Assembly (NCBI GenBank): GCA_950295325.1
Contig: OX485806.1
Location: 51,393,169 to 51,457,168 of the forward strand
Source: Polytrichum commune
Lineage: Eukaryota > Streptophyta > Polytrichopsida > Polytrichales > Polytrichaceae
Reading direction: 5' to 3'
DNA: 64,000 bases
Positions 46,642-58,289 of the stretch are shown here, piece by piece (the first letter of the stretch is position 1; every line of letters starts with the position of its first letter). The position numbers were made by a program, and so were the translations under genes. The notes beneath the pieces were generated by a model, which did not search any database, was not told the DNA's origin, and was given only the letters and a program-made list of their open reading frames with translations.

Positions 46642-49600
46642 TTACTCACACTCAAATTCAAGCATTTCCACATCCGATAGGTTATCATCTTCTCTTGTAA
46701 GATCTTGAGTATTCTCCTTAGATGTCGCGCACCTCTCCATGAGGAGTGCCCGCAACACCATGGGCACAAGGGGGACCCCGGAGTGACACCCGGGACTTGT
46801 GGCGTCATTGGTGAGAGGGCCCAAGTACTCTTAGTGTGGGTGAGGGCCCCGGGCGTTAAGAACGCCTCTCACCCATGGGGACTAAGAGTCATGAGGGTAA
46901 GGCCATAAGTTATGAGTAGCTTATGGCGGTGGAATTCTAGAATGCTAAGGAACACCTCAATCGGAGGTGCTAGCTAGGAGATATGGCCATTTGAGTGGGG
47001 CGCTGTCCCGGGACAGCACCCTGGGACAGCAGTGACCTGGGAGTGGTGCCCGGGACTGCCAAGGTTTGAGGAGCCATAACTTCCTCAATAATTGCCCGAA
47101 TGAGGCAAGTGAGGAGTCCATCGGCATCTACGCAAAGAGTAGATGACGATAGAGTGGTCTCTTGAGAGCATCAGACATCATATGTAGAAGTTATGGTGGT
47201 CTGAAGCTGCTGGGAGGTTCTAGCCCCAGCGGCTAAGGGAAAATGTCCACTTGGCCCCAACCCTTGTAGAGAGAGACAAAAGGATACTTGAAGGTGGGGT
47301 AGGGGCCCCGCCCAAAGTCCTAGAGGCTTATATGGGTGAGGCGGCTTAGCCGACTGACCCCCCCGGAGCATACTTGGCAATGTGCTCCGGGTAGTTGTAG
47401 TGTTGTTTTGGCAACACGATGATCAACCCAAGAGTGGACTTCCATGGATGGAAGTCCACCTTAGCCATTGGCTACCTACGAAGGGGAGAGTCCCAAATGC
47501 ATGTGTAGGAGGGTTTGGTGACCTAGCCATGAGCTTGAAGGTCCGCGGTTTTGGGAGCTAACCATGCATGTGTGTGGGATGTGCAGGTTAGCGCTCGTGG
47601 CACTTGCTAGGTTGGAAAGGCGGTCAAGCTAAGTGAAGGAAAACTAGCAAGGGTTGCGACATTAGATGACTTCTCTTTCAATTTTTTTTCCAAAAGTGGT
47701 TTCAATATGTGCTCAAACATTTCATTATCACCCTCAAATGTAAGAAGATGTCTGCCACATGCGCGTGTTGCCAGAATAGAAAATCTAGTTGAATATGTCA
47801 AATCAACAACGCGTCCATTTGTCGGTGTAAACAATTCAATAAGGTCTTGAAAAAAACACGGCGATTTTTTATATGGACCCCTCCAAGGTCTTATCGATTT
47901 TTGAGGAAACATGTTTTTCTCATCCACAAAATTGAAAAGTAAATTTTTAACTTTTTAATCCAATGCCAAAAACCGTGGATTTTGGTTGTCTTGTAGATTT
48001 TTTGGTAGTAAAATCCCTTACCAAGACATAAGCCATAAATGCCGAAGTCTACAAAAAAATATAAATTGTATTAAAACTATATACAATACAAATAACACCA
48101 AAATAATTATATAAAAACAATTGTGATGTGTTATACTTATGGTGTAGGTTGGACACTCCGGATCCTTGAAAACCATGTACAAATTTAGGCAAATAAAAGT
48201 CCTAAGAACTTTCATGTTGCCGTTGTGTGAGGTTGAATTCAAAACCTTCTTGGTTTGCATATCAATAGCAAAAAATACAATGAGGACGCCATCGTCAGAT
48301 TAGATGGACTTGCACAAGGACATTATTGTAATCATCCAGTTCTTGTCATATTTATTCCATAAAGGAAATTCAATAGGTCTATTAGAAATATTGAAGTCAA
48401 AACCGTCGGGAAATTGAAGAAAACCAAGTCAACGGCAAAGAGAGTCAGACTTCCCATGACGTAAAATTTCCGATTGTCATTCAACTGAAATACCACAACA
48501 CATCACAATATAAGAATAAGAATAGAATGGAAAATAGAAAATCAAAATTACTGACGTTTTCAATAAATGCCCGTCATTGGATCCACTCAGGAGGGCTTAC
48601 ATCCACCTCTTCAGACTTGTTCTTGATAGCAGTAGATCGAACAAAAGAGTGCGTGAGATTATTCTTGAGTATGAATAACTGTTTTTTCAAAACATTCATT
48701 GGTGCTAGAGTAATGAAATTCCAATACATCGCACCCAGATTTTGACCTTTTGTCTCTAAGGGTGTTCTTATTCAAATCATTGGAAGGAACAAACAATTCT
48801 TCATATTGTGAAATTTTTTATTAACCTTGTATTTTGTTTTTATGAACATGTTTTTTTTACGATGTTTTGTGTAAAAATTGAGCTGCACAATTTATGCTTG
48901 CAAAATTGTAATATTACGAGGATCCATTTTTTTGTATCATTCATCTTATGCACTGCTTTCTCACTTGATAAACATGCATCTTTAGGACAATTAAGATACC
49001 AACCACAATCCTCATAATGTAGAAATGATTAATATAAACAAATTTCAGTAGTGTACATGGATGAATATCTTGCGCCAATCTCACGCCAATTCGGAAAGAA
49101 CAAGGTTCTCATAAAACACACTTGTGCGGAATGAAAACATATTGAAAATACCTACACACAAAAATATTATGAGCCAAACATTAAATGATAGTTTAACACA
49201 TGTAATAAAAAAACTTAAATAGACGATAAAAATTAGGTTGTACCTGTATAATATACGTTTCATAGCAAAATCAATATTAGGTTGCTCATCCCAAGCGTTG
49301 TGTTTTTTTTACTTCCATGCTTATGAATTCACGATTGAATATTGAATTGAAAGCCGCAAACTTCCAGGTTGGGATATACTCGAAGAGAATAGGCACATCT
49401 GCTAGCAATTGAAGAGGAGATGAAAAAATACTATGAAGCTCTTCAATACATTTTTTTTCCAACAGTGCCCAATATGTAGACTTTGATAACCAATCATCAA
49501 GTGCAGAATCAGAGAGGGGCGATTTCGAGAAATACAATGCATTTTTGTCAAACTTATTGTCATTCCAAAGTTTGAGCCATCCGAATTTGACTTCTACATC

Positions 49601-50960
49601 CACATTACTTACAGCAACACGATGAAATTTCTTTTGTAATATTTCAGGCACCAAAAATGAATCCCAATGATGCTTAACTTCTTCAAGGAAAGCATGTGTC
49701 AAGTTGATGTCAGCAATCGCTAGTTCATTTGTAAAACATAAAAGACAACATTGTACGTTTTTTGTTGACAGCTGTAGACATTGCTTTTGAAACTCGTTTT
49801 GATGTTCTTTCAAGGGGATGAGTTTCATTGTAATGATTGAGAGCAATATCGTTAGCCTCAACAAGTTTTTGCTGAACAATTAAACAAAATTCAATAGATA
49901 TAATCTAAAGTGAAGATGAATAAACATAAATAACACAATAGAAAAAATTAAATGAACTTACATTGTACATATAATCTAAAAACATAGGTCGCGTAAAAAA
50001 ATATCAAGTTTCAACAGACTTCTCCCCACATCGTTTTTGGATCCAATTTTTTTTAAAGGAAGTCAAAGGCATTGTGCCAATGTTTTGCATCCGATACAAA
50101 TTGTCCACCAAATTGGTCGAAACGTGAGAGTTCTCGGTCGACTTGAAAAAATATTAAACTGATTAGATTTAGGATGATATAATTTGAAAATTAAATTATA
50201 AACCAAAAACAATTAAAAGAAAACTAATAGGTAAAAGCATTATTTGTTGATGTCGTGCATAGCATTCAACAAACTTGGAATGTCGTCAGGTTTGGGCTCT
50301 AAAATGATAGAATTCACAAAGACATGATGCTCATAATCTTCGGTATGTACGCGGTCAATGTAATTTTTCCAAGCAGAAAATTTCTGATTATCATCCCATA
50401 TAAAGAATATTTTATTTTTTATGATGTAAATGAAGGGTCTAAATACAATTGACATTCAAATACGGCATTTGTTTGAGTCCAATTTGGGCTTCAAGATGCA
50501 CGAGCCTCATTATTCACAAATTAAAAATCTCCCTTAGAATCAGTGGCCGATATGTAAAATACACGGTCACCATCACGATAGTTGTTGAAGAAATCAGGCT
50601 GTAATTTAGTAATATTACCCTTTAATCTAGGACACACAATAGACATAGGGACCATGCGACATGGAGGTACAAACAAACGTGATTTGGGTCCAAGACGGAT
50701 TGAAAAAATTATGGCAGTAGAATTGACTTTTTGTTTGTCCATAAGCTCCCACACTTTCTCTTGATAGGTTTTATTATCACCATGATTGCCTTCATCAGAG
50801 TCAAAATCATTGAAGGTTTCATGTAATTTTTTTTTTTCTTATTATGAAGATTTGATGAAATGTCATGATCATGATAAAATTGTACAGATGGACAATCTTG
50901 AGTTGAATTTTTTGTAAAATCTTCATCAATGGAATTAAAAATTGTTTTCTCCACATCCAT
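46642..50960 (-). pseudogene. DNA N-methyltransferase-like (beta-class) pseudogene
   Basis: A decayed multi-exon gene. Pieces in order: N-terminus (50,960 down; MDVEKTIFNSIDEDF) with a frameshift in a poly-A tract, EKVWELMDKQKVNSTAIIFS and LFVPPCRMVPMSIVCPRLKG (50,760-50,520); IYIIKNKIFFIWDDNQKFSA and KPDDIPSLLNAMHDINK (50,450-50,240); NELAIADINLTHAFLEEVKH (49,879-49,286); a methylase-like core (48,490-48,100) with FFNFPDGFDF, where N-methyltransferases have their DPPY motif, and DDGVLIVFFAIDM; then FFQDLIELFTP, GRVVDLTYSTRFSILATRAC and GRHLLTFEGDNEMFEH (47,870-47,690), the place of the SAM-binding motif; and an acidic tail ending MLEFECE. Motif IV before motif I is the beta-class order. The SAM-loop glycines and the usual DPPY residues are changed, and stops occur. 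The enzyme assignment is my inference. Confidence 0.55.
46729..47652. mobile_element. ~0.92-kb non-coding insertion in the methyltransferase-like pseudogene
   Basis: The coding frame breaks after SSNVAT (about 47,658) and resumes at ATSKENTQDL (about 46,728). Flanks GTCGC (46,724-46,728) and GTTGC (47,653-47,657) would be a 5-bp TSD with one C-to-T change at a CpG. The insert is GC-rich with strong palindromes (GCTGTCCCGGGACAGC at about 46,999; GGACTTCCAT/ATGGAAGTCC at about 47,434). It has no TG...CA ends, no terminal inverted repeat and no coding frame, so the element class is unknown. Confidence 0.55.
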
Positions 50961-51099
50961 TGTTTGGTCCTAAATGCAAACAATGAAGTAATCATTTTGA
51001 TGAACTAAGTTCTAGAAATGTCAATAAATATTTGAATGTAAAGATTGCAAAAAAGAGCATGTTTAAAAAAAGAGGATGTAGAGATGGAAGAATACCTGT

Positions 51100-51480
51100 A
51101 GCAACATCAATTCCAACACCAACAACAAAATGAAAGCAGCAACAACAACACCAATTCTAGCATAAGAACAACAGCAGAAACAGAGCCGGAGCAATAGCAC
51201 CAATAGCAAAATAACAACACCAACAGCAGTAACAGAGCACCAACACCATGAGAATAACAACAAATAAGTAATTGAACCCAATAACACCAACACTAGTAAT
51301 AATAGCATTACTAGTAGTAGCAACACCACTAGCAACAACAACAAAATATTAATAACTAAACCTAGTAACACCAACACCAACAGAACTAGAAGTAGTAGCA
51401 ACACATGAGCAAGAACAATACAAAAGAAACAACAATAGTAGTAGCAACACCAATAACAACAATACACAACCACCAACAAG
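51100..51480. repeat. CAA/CAG/TAG-rich trinucleotide microsatellite
   Basis: Nearly 400 bp of imperfect CAA, CAC, CAG, TAG and AAC triplets. Its reverse frames give long artificial Leu/Val/Cys-rich translations. It lies just upstream of the methyltransferase-like pseudogene start. Confidence 0.9.
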
Positions 51481-51554
51481 AAAAAGAAGGGGAAAATAAT
51501 CCTAAGGTATGATTTTGATAGCTTAAGTATTGTATGATTAGGGTGGCGGCTTAC

Positions 51555-52330
51555 CCTAAACAACTAAGGCAGACCCTATGCGTTAACGCACGGGGTGTAT
51601 GTGCCCTGCTGGAGGCCTAGCAAAGTTGCGTGCATAGCCTCTGTGCGCTAAGGCACAAGATTCATATCAAATATTTGAAAAGTTTATTTTTATTTTTAAA
51701 GTCTGGATGTGGTAGATATGCTAAAACTTGTAAAATATATAAATAATACAAATGATGTCCAGAAAAAATAATAAAAATATTTTATATTATCTAAATTTGC
51801 ATAGCTACAATATTTTTTTCTTGTTTGAAATCATTTTCTTTATTCATTCTTCTATGTATTTCATTGTTTTTGGCCACCTCGTAGATTTTTAGTTTGCGGG
51901 CACAAAAAAATTTCCTATTGTTTTTTATGATTTTCTAGCCCCTACCACATATTGCATCAATATTTCATCATACATATTCCTCATTTTTTGCATTCTAACC
52001 CCATTTTTGCTAAATTCCTTGCTCCAACCTTCTATACGTCGTTCCAAATTCATACAATAGGTATTTTTTTGACTTTTCGGCTCTCCAAGTCGTTGGCACA
52101 TACCTGGTGCGTTAACGCATAGGGTTTTCCCTCTTAATTTTCAAACTCTCTTACTGGCCACCACATACATCATACATCAATGTACATGGTTCCCTCATAA
52201 CTTATAACCTTCCTAAGTCGTTGTCATGTACACTGTGCGTCAATGCACAAGGTTCTTCATTCTAACTTATAAATTCTCTAAGTTGCTACCACATGCCCTG
52301 TGCGTTAACAAACATGATTCACTTTAGTAA
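51555..52330. repeat. Degenerate satellite with TGCGTTAACGCA palindrome
   Basis: Two clusters (51,560-51,660 and 52,070-52,320) of units of about 80-90 bp containing the palindrome TGCGTTAACGCA or variants (TGCGTCAATGCA, TGCGTTAACAAA), preceded by CTAAGTCGTTG-like and CACATACCTGG words. An AT-rich stretch of about 400 bp separates them. Confidence 0.7.
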
Positions 52331-52334
52331 CATT

Positions 52335-53565
52335 TCCATCATTTTAAACCGTTCAACAATTTGTAATTAAACGTAAATGTCATATTCTACCTCATTTTCA
52401 TTCAATACACTATCAAATTATATGAAAGTGAAGCTAATTTTTTTTGTTTTTTTTTTGTTTTTTGGTCTCGTCTTCATTTTTTACTCCGATATATGATTGT
52501 TTGCATGTTCTTTGTTCTTTGCACCTTCATCGTCCTCCATCGCCAATGTTAATATTGTATCAAAATCTAGTGTCTTCACAATTTTTTCTATCCACTCAAA
52601 AGGATATTTTTCCCTTCCCTTCCTACATTCAGTGCAAACCTTTCTTTCTCAGAAGTACAAAGCTTTCTTACACCTTTTCTTTCGCCTCACTAGTGTTCTC
52701 TCTACATCCTCCACTATCATTGGTGTCTATGATATGTCCTCTACCACTCCACTTTCATATATGCTTCTAGTGTTTATATCTCACATAAACCTGGTGCATA
52801 TTATGATCATTAATGTTGCAATTCGCGTCCAATGACTGAGTTATTTCAATGCGTCTTTCATTCTACTTCTATTTTTATTATATCCGCCAAATTTTCTCCG
52901 ATATCCCAACCTTCCACATCCACTTCGTTCTATTTATAATGGCCAATTATTTATTTTTTTGACCAAATTTAATTGTTCATGCATCTACATTCAACCTACA
53001 CAGTCACATTTTAAAACTCTGCCAACTTGTTTACTATTTAATGTCGTTTTCTCCATGATATCCATAACCACAACTCCTTTGTGGGTTCGAATTTCCTATG
53101 GCTAAGTTTCCAAATGAGATATTTTTTAGAATCTGGTTTAGGATTCTATGCCTTGCTTGCAAATATTCTCTGACTACTATTATGATTTGTCTCCTTCTAT
53201 ATTATTAGATGCTATGATATCACATGTTTTCAATTCCAATTATTATTATATTATACATCACTCAATACAAAAACGACATTGATCCAATATTATTGTGATG
53301 TGTTGTTCATCTATTCATTGTTCTCCATGGCTACCATTAGAGCTCATAGATCTTTAATTCCCTTCATTTTGCGACTTCAAGATGATGGTCATATGGATGT
53401 ATCGAAGGATTTGTTTACTTTGAGATTCAACCTCCATATATGAACCATGTATTTAGAGCAGGAGATGTACTCTTCATATGGAGATGTGTATGAAACGATT
53501 TTGGTTCAAAATAACAGAACTGATGTTGGTTTTATGTGGATTTAAAGACTTGTTTCATTTAGGGT
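52335..53565. other. No gene recognised
   Basis: T/C-rich sequence upstream of the second transposase pseudogene. The frames at 52,444-52,835 (plus) are Phe/Ser-rich and follow pyrimidine tracts, not a protein signature. No terminal inverted repeat of a MULE could be identified. Confidence 0.5.
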
Positions 53566-53568
53566 GAT

Positions 53569-56500
53569 ATGTTTTTTGAGTGTCAGATGCAAGCTTCAAC
53601 TGTCATATTAACAAACAAATATGGTATATTCACAGTTCAAATTCCCTTTGTCGTACCTGTTAAATTAAAACCCACTGGTGACAGTGTGTTTGTGCAATCC
53701 GATTCTAAAAATGATATTTATGCATGTGTTGATCTTTCAAACACATCGCCGTTTCTATTTTTAAATGTTCATTCTACTCCTTCACAACCCTATACATGTA
53801 GCCAAATCCCCATGTGGTCCTATGTACATGAGGTTGGTTCCCCACATCTCACCTTCTCAACGTCCTCCACTACAACCTTTACCTTCATCTATAGGATTGA
53901 CTATCGTTGATGCCTTGAAGCTTACAAAGTCAAGAAAAAAAATCAAAGTCAGATCTCGCATCCATTGATTTTCACAATATAGATGTTCGTGATGTCAAGT
54001 ACTTACCATTTTTTTTAATGGCGACGTTTTGTTTCTCTTGCCCCCTGTGACACTTAAAGTTTCAAGTACATATGGCCGCTTAATGGACGGCATGGACAAG
54101 ATGTGCGACGGTCACCCTTGGTGCACTACCAAACCACAAATATCCAAAATGGTTTTGGATTATCCTTCTAGCAGTCTACTTGTGCAGGTCATCTCCAATG
54201 TCCTAATGACTACTGTGATTACATGCATCGCAATGGGGATCTCCGGAACAACACTGAATGGACTGGTTCAACTCCTCTCCCATTTCTTGTGGGTAATGTT
54301 CTCTCCATTAGGTCTACTATTGAGTGTAAGGTTCCACACATGTGTACATTGTTTTGTGTCATGCTCGAATAATATACATCCACTTCATATCTGTTGGAAT
54401 GTTCAAGGCTTGCATTCTCTTGGTGTACGTGATCATCCTGTGGCCAATGGCACATACCTTGAATCATTAGACATGGCATACCAGTGCATTGCAAATGGGG
54501 TATTGAAAACATCCACAACAAAAATTGAGCCATAGTTATCGCAACGAGCAAACAATTTTTGGCCGATTACCTTCTCAAATATCCCGCTAATGGCGAAAAC
54601 CATCACTTGGTTGGTTCATCTTTAGAAGTTGTCATGAACAAATTCACCACTCTTGCGTCCCCAAATTGTTGTAACTTTGTATGAATTGTATGTGGATCAA
54701 AGCATTTTTGCGTAGTGGAATGGGAACTATGGATAGTATTATGGCACTTAAAGACCACTCTGATTTTAAGTTCGTCATTGGTTTAAGATAAAATGTTTGT
54801 TTTCAAGATGTCTGTAGACCTTCCAAGTAGAGGTGGAACTTGTAAAGAAGATGCAAGTCGGGGGGAATATGAAAAATTCATGGATTATGTTTGACCATGT
54901 CAAACATTTAAAAGACCGGACGATAATCGCTTGCCATGTATACAACAGTCGATACTGTAAAGTGTTAACTATTGCGTGTTGTGACTTGTAATCTGAATAT
55001 GGTGCAGCACAAATTTTCTTTTGGAAAAATTTGAATTCTGTCATGGCAAAAAATGGTGTACCAAATGTAAATTTCAAGGGGTTAATGGCTGATAGTGCTC
55101 AAGCTAATTAAAATGCGGTGAGGACGACTTACGAGGATGGTGACCCAAGTCTATTCATGGTTGCACATGAGTGTACGTGTCTTTTCCATTGGTCTGCGAG
55201 CCTGGATAAGGTGACCCAAAAGTATATCAAACCATCATTGCAATTTCAACACAAACAAATATGCAAGAATTACAAAGACGTGAAAACAATGGACGACACC
55301 GATACTAAGTATCATGTTATATGTTCTTGGTGGTTGTCATCCGGAGCAGCCTCGGAAGAAGGCATCATTGGCCTTTTAGAATGGTTGGGTTTTTGGCACT
55401 TTCGTTACAGACAATGAGGTGGTCATATGTTATTTGTAAGTACATATCAAAATTCATTATTTAATATCATTCAATTTTCTTCCACTGTTATATATTTATC
55501 ATATTTTTCTTATCCTCATATTTGTGTGCTGTTCATAAGATATGACAATAGAAGAACGTGCGGAAATGCCAACATGCAACCTTGCCGAGACTGTATACAA
55601 CAGATGGCTCCAACAGTCTGGCAACAAGATGACTTGTTTATATGAAGCTACAGTGGACAACATGATCCGTACCTTCATGCAAATCGACATGGCTGAAAGG
55701 GGATCTGATGGTAAAGGTCCTGATTTGGCATACTTAAAATTCAAAGCGGCTGCCATGTGTGGAGATCCAAAAATGTTGGATGATGCCATGAAGTCTTACC
55801 CAGGGGCAGAAGACGTCAACACTAGAGATTGTGCATTGGAAGGGTCAGAGCTCTTTGGTTCCACCAAACGCACACTCAACTTGCCACCGGATGCTGATTG
55901 TGATTCTTAGCGACCCGACAAAGTGAACTATTCCATTCCTCATTCCAACACCCGACCAACTCGTCAACGCATAGAGGAATCGTTGAGTTCTACAATTCAT
56001 GGTGTGGCACATACTACATCCATGTTAGAGATTGATTGTCTTGCTTCCAAGTGGTACATTGCAAGATTACCACCCAACTCAGCCAAACAATGTTGGGCAC
56101 TGCAGGTCATTACATGGATTATGTGCAATGCCAAAGTTGGAACTGGGAAACATGGCACACTTGCTCCAACATACAAAGGGCTCAAGAAGGAATTTCGCTC
56201 TCCCAATAATGTGGAGTATGAATTTTGATTTTGCCCTCACGACATCAAACGTTGTGTGAGTGTCAGTAAGAAGAAATATGTGTTGAATTGGCCTATAGTA
56301 CCCAACACATGGCCGGTGAAAATAGGTACCAGTTTATCGAGAGAGGAGGTTTTGGCACTTGAAGATGTTAGATTTCAACTACAGCAGAGGGAGGCATTGT
56401 CCCCTCGTCACAGGCTTTCAACAATCGCAACTCTCCCCATCCCTTGCTCGCATTTTTGTATGCCACCAAACCCGGATACCCACCCTACATTCAGGTTTGG

Positions 56501-56894
56501 GAAGACAGTGCGTCGTAATCCAACAGCACCGCTGGCGGATCACAAAAACAAATGGGAGAGTGCCGGACTCATGGAAAATTACTATGTGGTTGGGGTTACT
56601 GCCATTCCATATTCGGGCTGTGGAGTGATAATCAACATTGTCTCCAAGAAGGATATCACATACCATGTCACAATTGGCGACATCCCGCATTGCACATGTC
56701 CGGATTTCACAAAAATGTCCTCTCATGCATTGGGAAAGAAAAGAAAATGGGTGTATTGTAAACATCTTTATTATGTGTTTAGATTTTTGTGCAAGGTGGA
56801 TTACGAGAGTGACAAATTCATTCATGCACCTACATATACCTATAATGAGGTCATGCGACTACTTGAACTTACTGGTATTGTAGAATGTGAGTAG
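53569..56894 (+). pseudogene. MULE-like transposase pseudogene with SWIM zinc finger (second copy)
   Basis: Same family as the minus-strand pseudogene at 21.8-31.7 kb. In order: N-terminal region (53,569-53,910); zinc module (GHLQCPNDYCDYMHRNGD near 54,195; GVRDHPVANGTYLESLDMAY near 54,430); catalytic core (ACHVYNSRYCKVLTIACCDL near 54,930, where the expected first Asp reads Asn; GLMADSAQAN near 55,083, then a stop where the other copy has Trp); MPTCNLAETVYNRWLQQSGN (55,565); WYIARLPPNSAKQCWALQVI (56,050); and a SWIM finger HCTCPDFTKM...WVYCKHLYYV (56,690-56,775) with the CxC...CxH ligands intact. The frame ends at 56,894. Stops near 55,110, 55,415 and 55,910 and several shifts disable it. 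Confidence 0.82.
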
Positions 56895-57124
56895 TATTGC
56901 AAGTATTCTATTAAGCAACATATATTTGAATGTCAATAAATGACATGTTCTGGTTTGGATTATTATAATAAAAATTAACAATGGACTGAAAGTATTTCAA
57001 ATGACTCATGGTAATACGTTTTCTTCCTTTTTGCTTCATTTAAAATCTTTATAATTGAAAATATTCAATTCATGTAGTATTATATTTAGTTTATGAACCC
57101 TAAACCTGTGCACCTTTACTAATT

Positions 57125-57245
57125 TTGAAATCATTACTCATGTGTTACCGTTCATTGCTCATGTGTTACCGCTCACTACTTATGTGTTATTACTCATTGC
57201 TCATGTCATACTGCTCACCGCTCATTGCTCACTGCTCATTGTTCT
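57125..57245. repeat. Short tandem array (GCTCATTGCTCA/GTGTTACC words)
   Basis: About eight imperfect copies of an 11-20 bp motif (TCATTGCTCATGTGTTACCG). A similar but inverted block (GAGCGATGAGCGGTAACTTG) lies at 46,195-46,225, just after the other copia copy. Confidence 0.65.
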
Positions 57246-57269
57246 TAAGATAGTTTCCCTCATTAAGTG

Positions 57270-58285
57270 CTTAGAGATTTTATTGCATCTAAGTTTGTGG
57301 AGTGGATCTTGAGGAGTTGGCGCTTCGGAGCGTTGGAGGTGTCCAAGGACTTATTTTGTTGTTGTAAATATTTATTTGTTTTTTTGTTTATGCATGAGTC
57401 TATGTTTGATGCAAGAGCATGTAATTTGAGTTTCTTTGAATTCTGAGAGGTTTATTTGAGAGGTTTGGAGGTGTGTAGACTTCAAGCATCTGACCTAAAT
57501 GTTTTGAATGTTCAAAGGTTGTGTTTAGACTCCATTAGTACATGATTTGAGATACTTGAATGTTGAGAAACTTATTTGATAGGTTTGGAGGTGTTTAGGC
57601 TTTAAAACATTTATTTTTAATATTTTGAGAGTTCAAGAGTTTCTAGGAGAGCTTTGAAGGTGTTTAGACTTTAATAGTACATGAGTTGAGAGGCTTGAAT
57701 TTTTTTTAAATCTTTAAGAGTGTAGATACATTTGAATTATTTAAAAATGTAAGGTATTTGAGATGAAAAGATCTTATTTGAATGATTTGAGTGTTTTTCA
57801 AACTCCCTTAAGGTATAGAAAATTGCATTTGAATGATTTAGGGCTTTGTAAGGCATTTGAGGTAAAAAAAAATCTTATTTGAGTGATTTGAATATTTTTT
57901 TAACTCTTTTATATTTTAGAAAATATTATTTAAATAATTTGAAATGTAAGGCATTTGAGGTGAAGAAGATCTATTTGAATGATTTGAATGTATTAAGAAT
58001 TTCCACGAGGTCTAGAACATTTAACTAGAAATAGTTGAGAATGTAAGGCATTTAGGGTGAGAAATATATTGTATGAGTATTTTGAGCGTATACCCGAGCA
58101 TACGATGGCATCATTTGAAAGCAAAGCCGCTAGAATCATTGACAAGTTCAATGGAGGAAAGTTCAATATTTGGTGGAAAGTCTTTGGATCCCAAAGATTG
58201 AATATGGAGGTTCCTCAGATCCCAAAGTGTCAAAAAAACCATGTCCATCATCGGCCTCAACTTGACGGACATTCTTTTTAGCAAC
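57270..58285 (+). pseudogene. Second copia leader and gag fragment
   Basis: Direct repeat of 43,190-44,300: AGAGATTTTATTGCAT, GGAGTGGATCTTGAGGAGTT, GGCGCTTCGGAGCGTTGGAG, the same leader tandem repeats, then gag starting MASFESKAARIIDKFNGGKF at 58,105. The gag soon shifts frame and loses the LLVSMDLWDI part by a small deletion; similarity ends at about 58,285. No pol and no LTR are visible. Confidence 0.82.
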
Positions 58286-58289
58286 AATT

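Noticed and set aside
51063-51563. 166-codon minus-strand frame rich in Leu, Val and Cys, looking like a multi-pass membrane protein
   Set aside because: It is the translation of a CAA/TAG trinucleotide microsatellite; the hydrophobicity is an artefact.
52444-52835. Plus-strand frames of about 110 codons rich in Phe and Ser
   Set aside because: They follow pyrimidine tracts and have no domain or conserved pattern.
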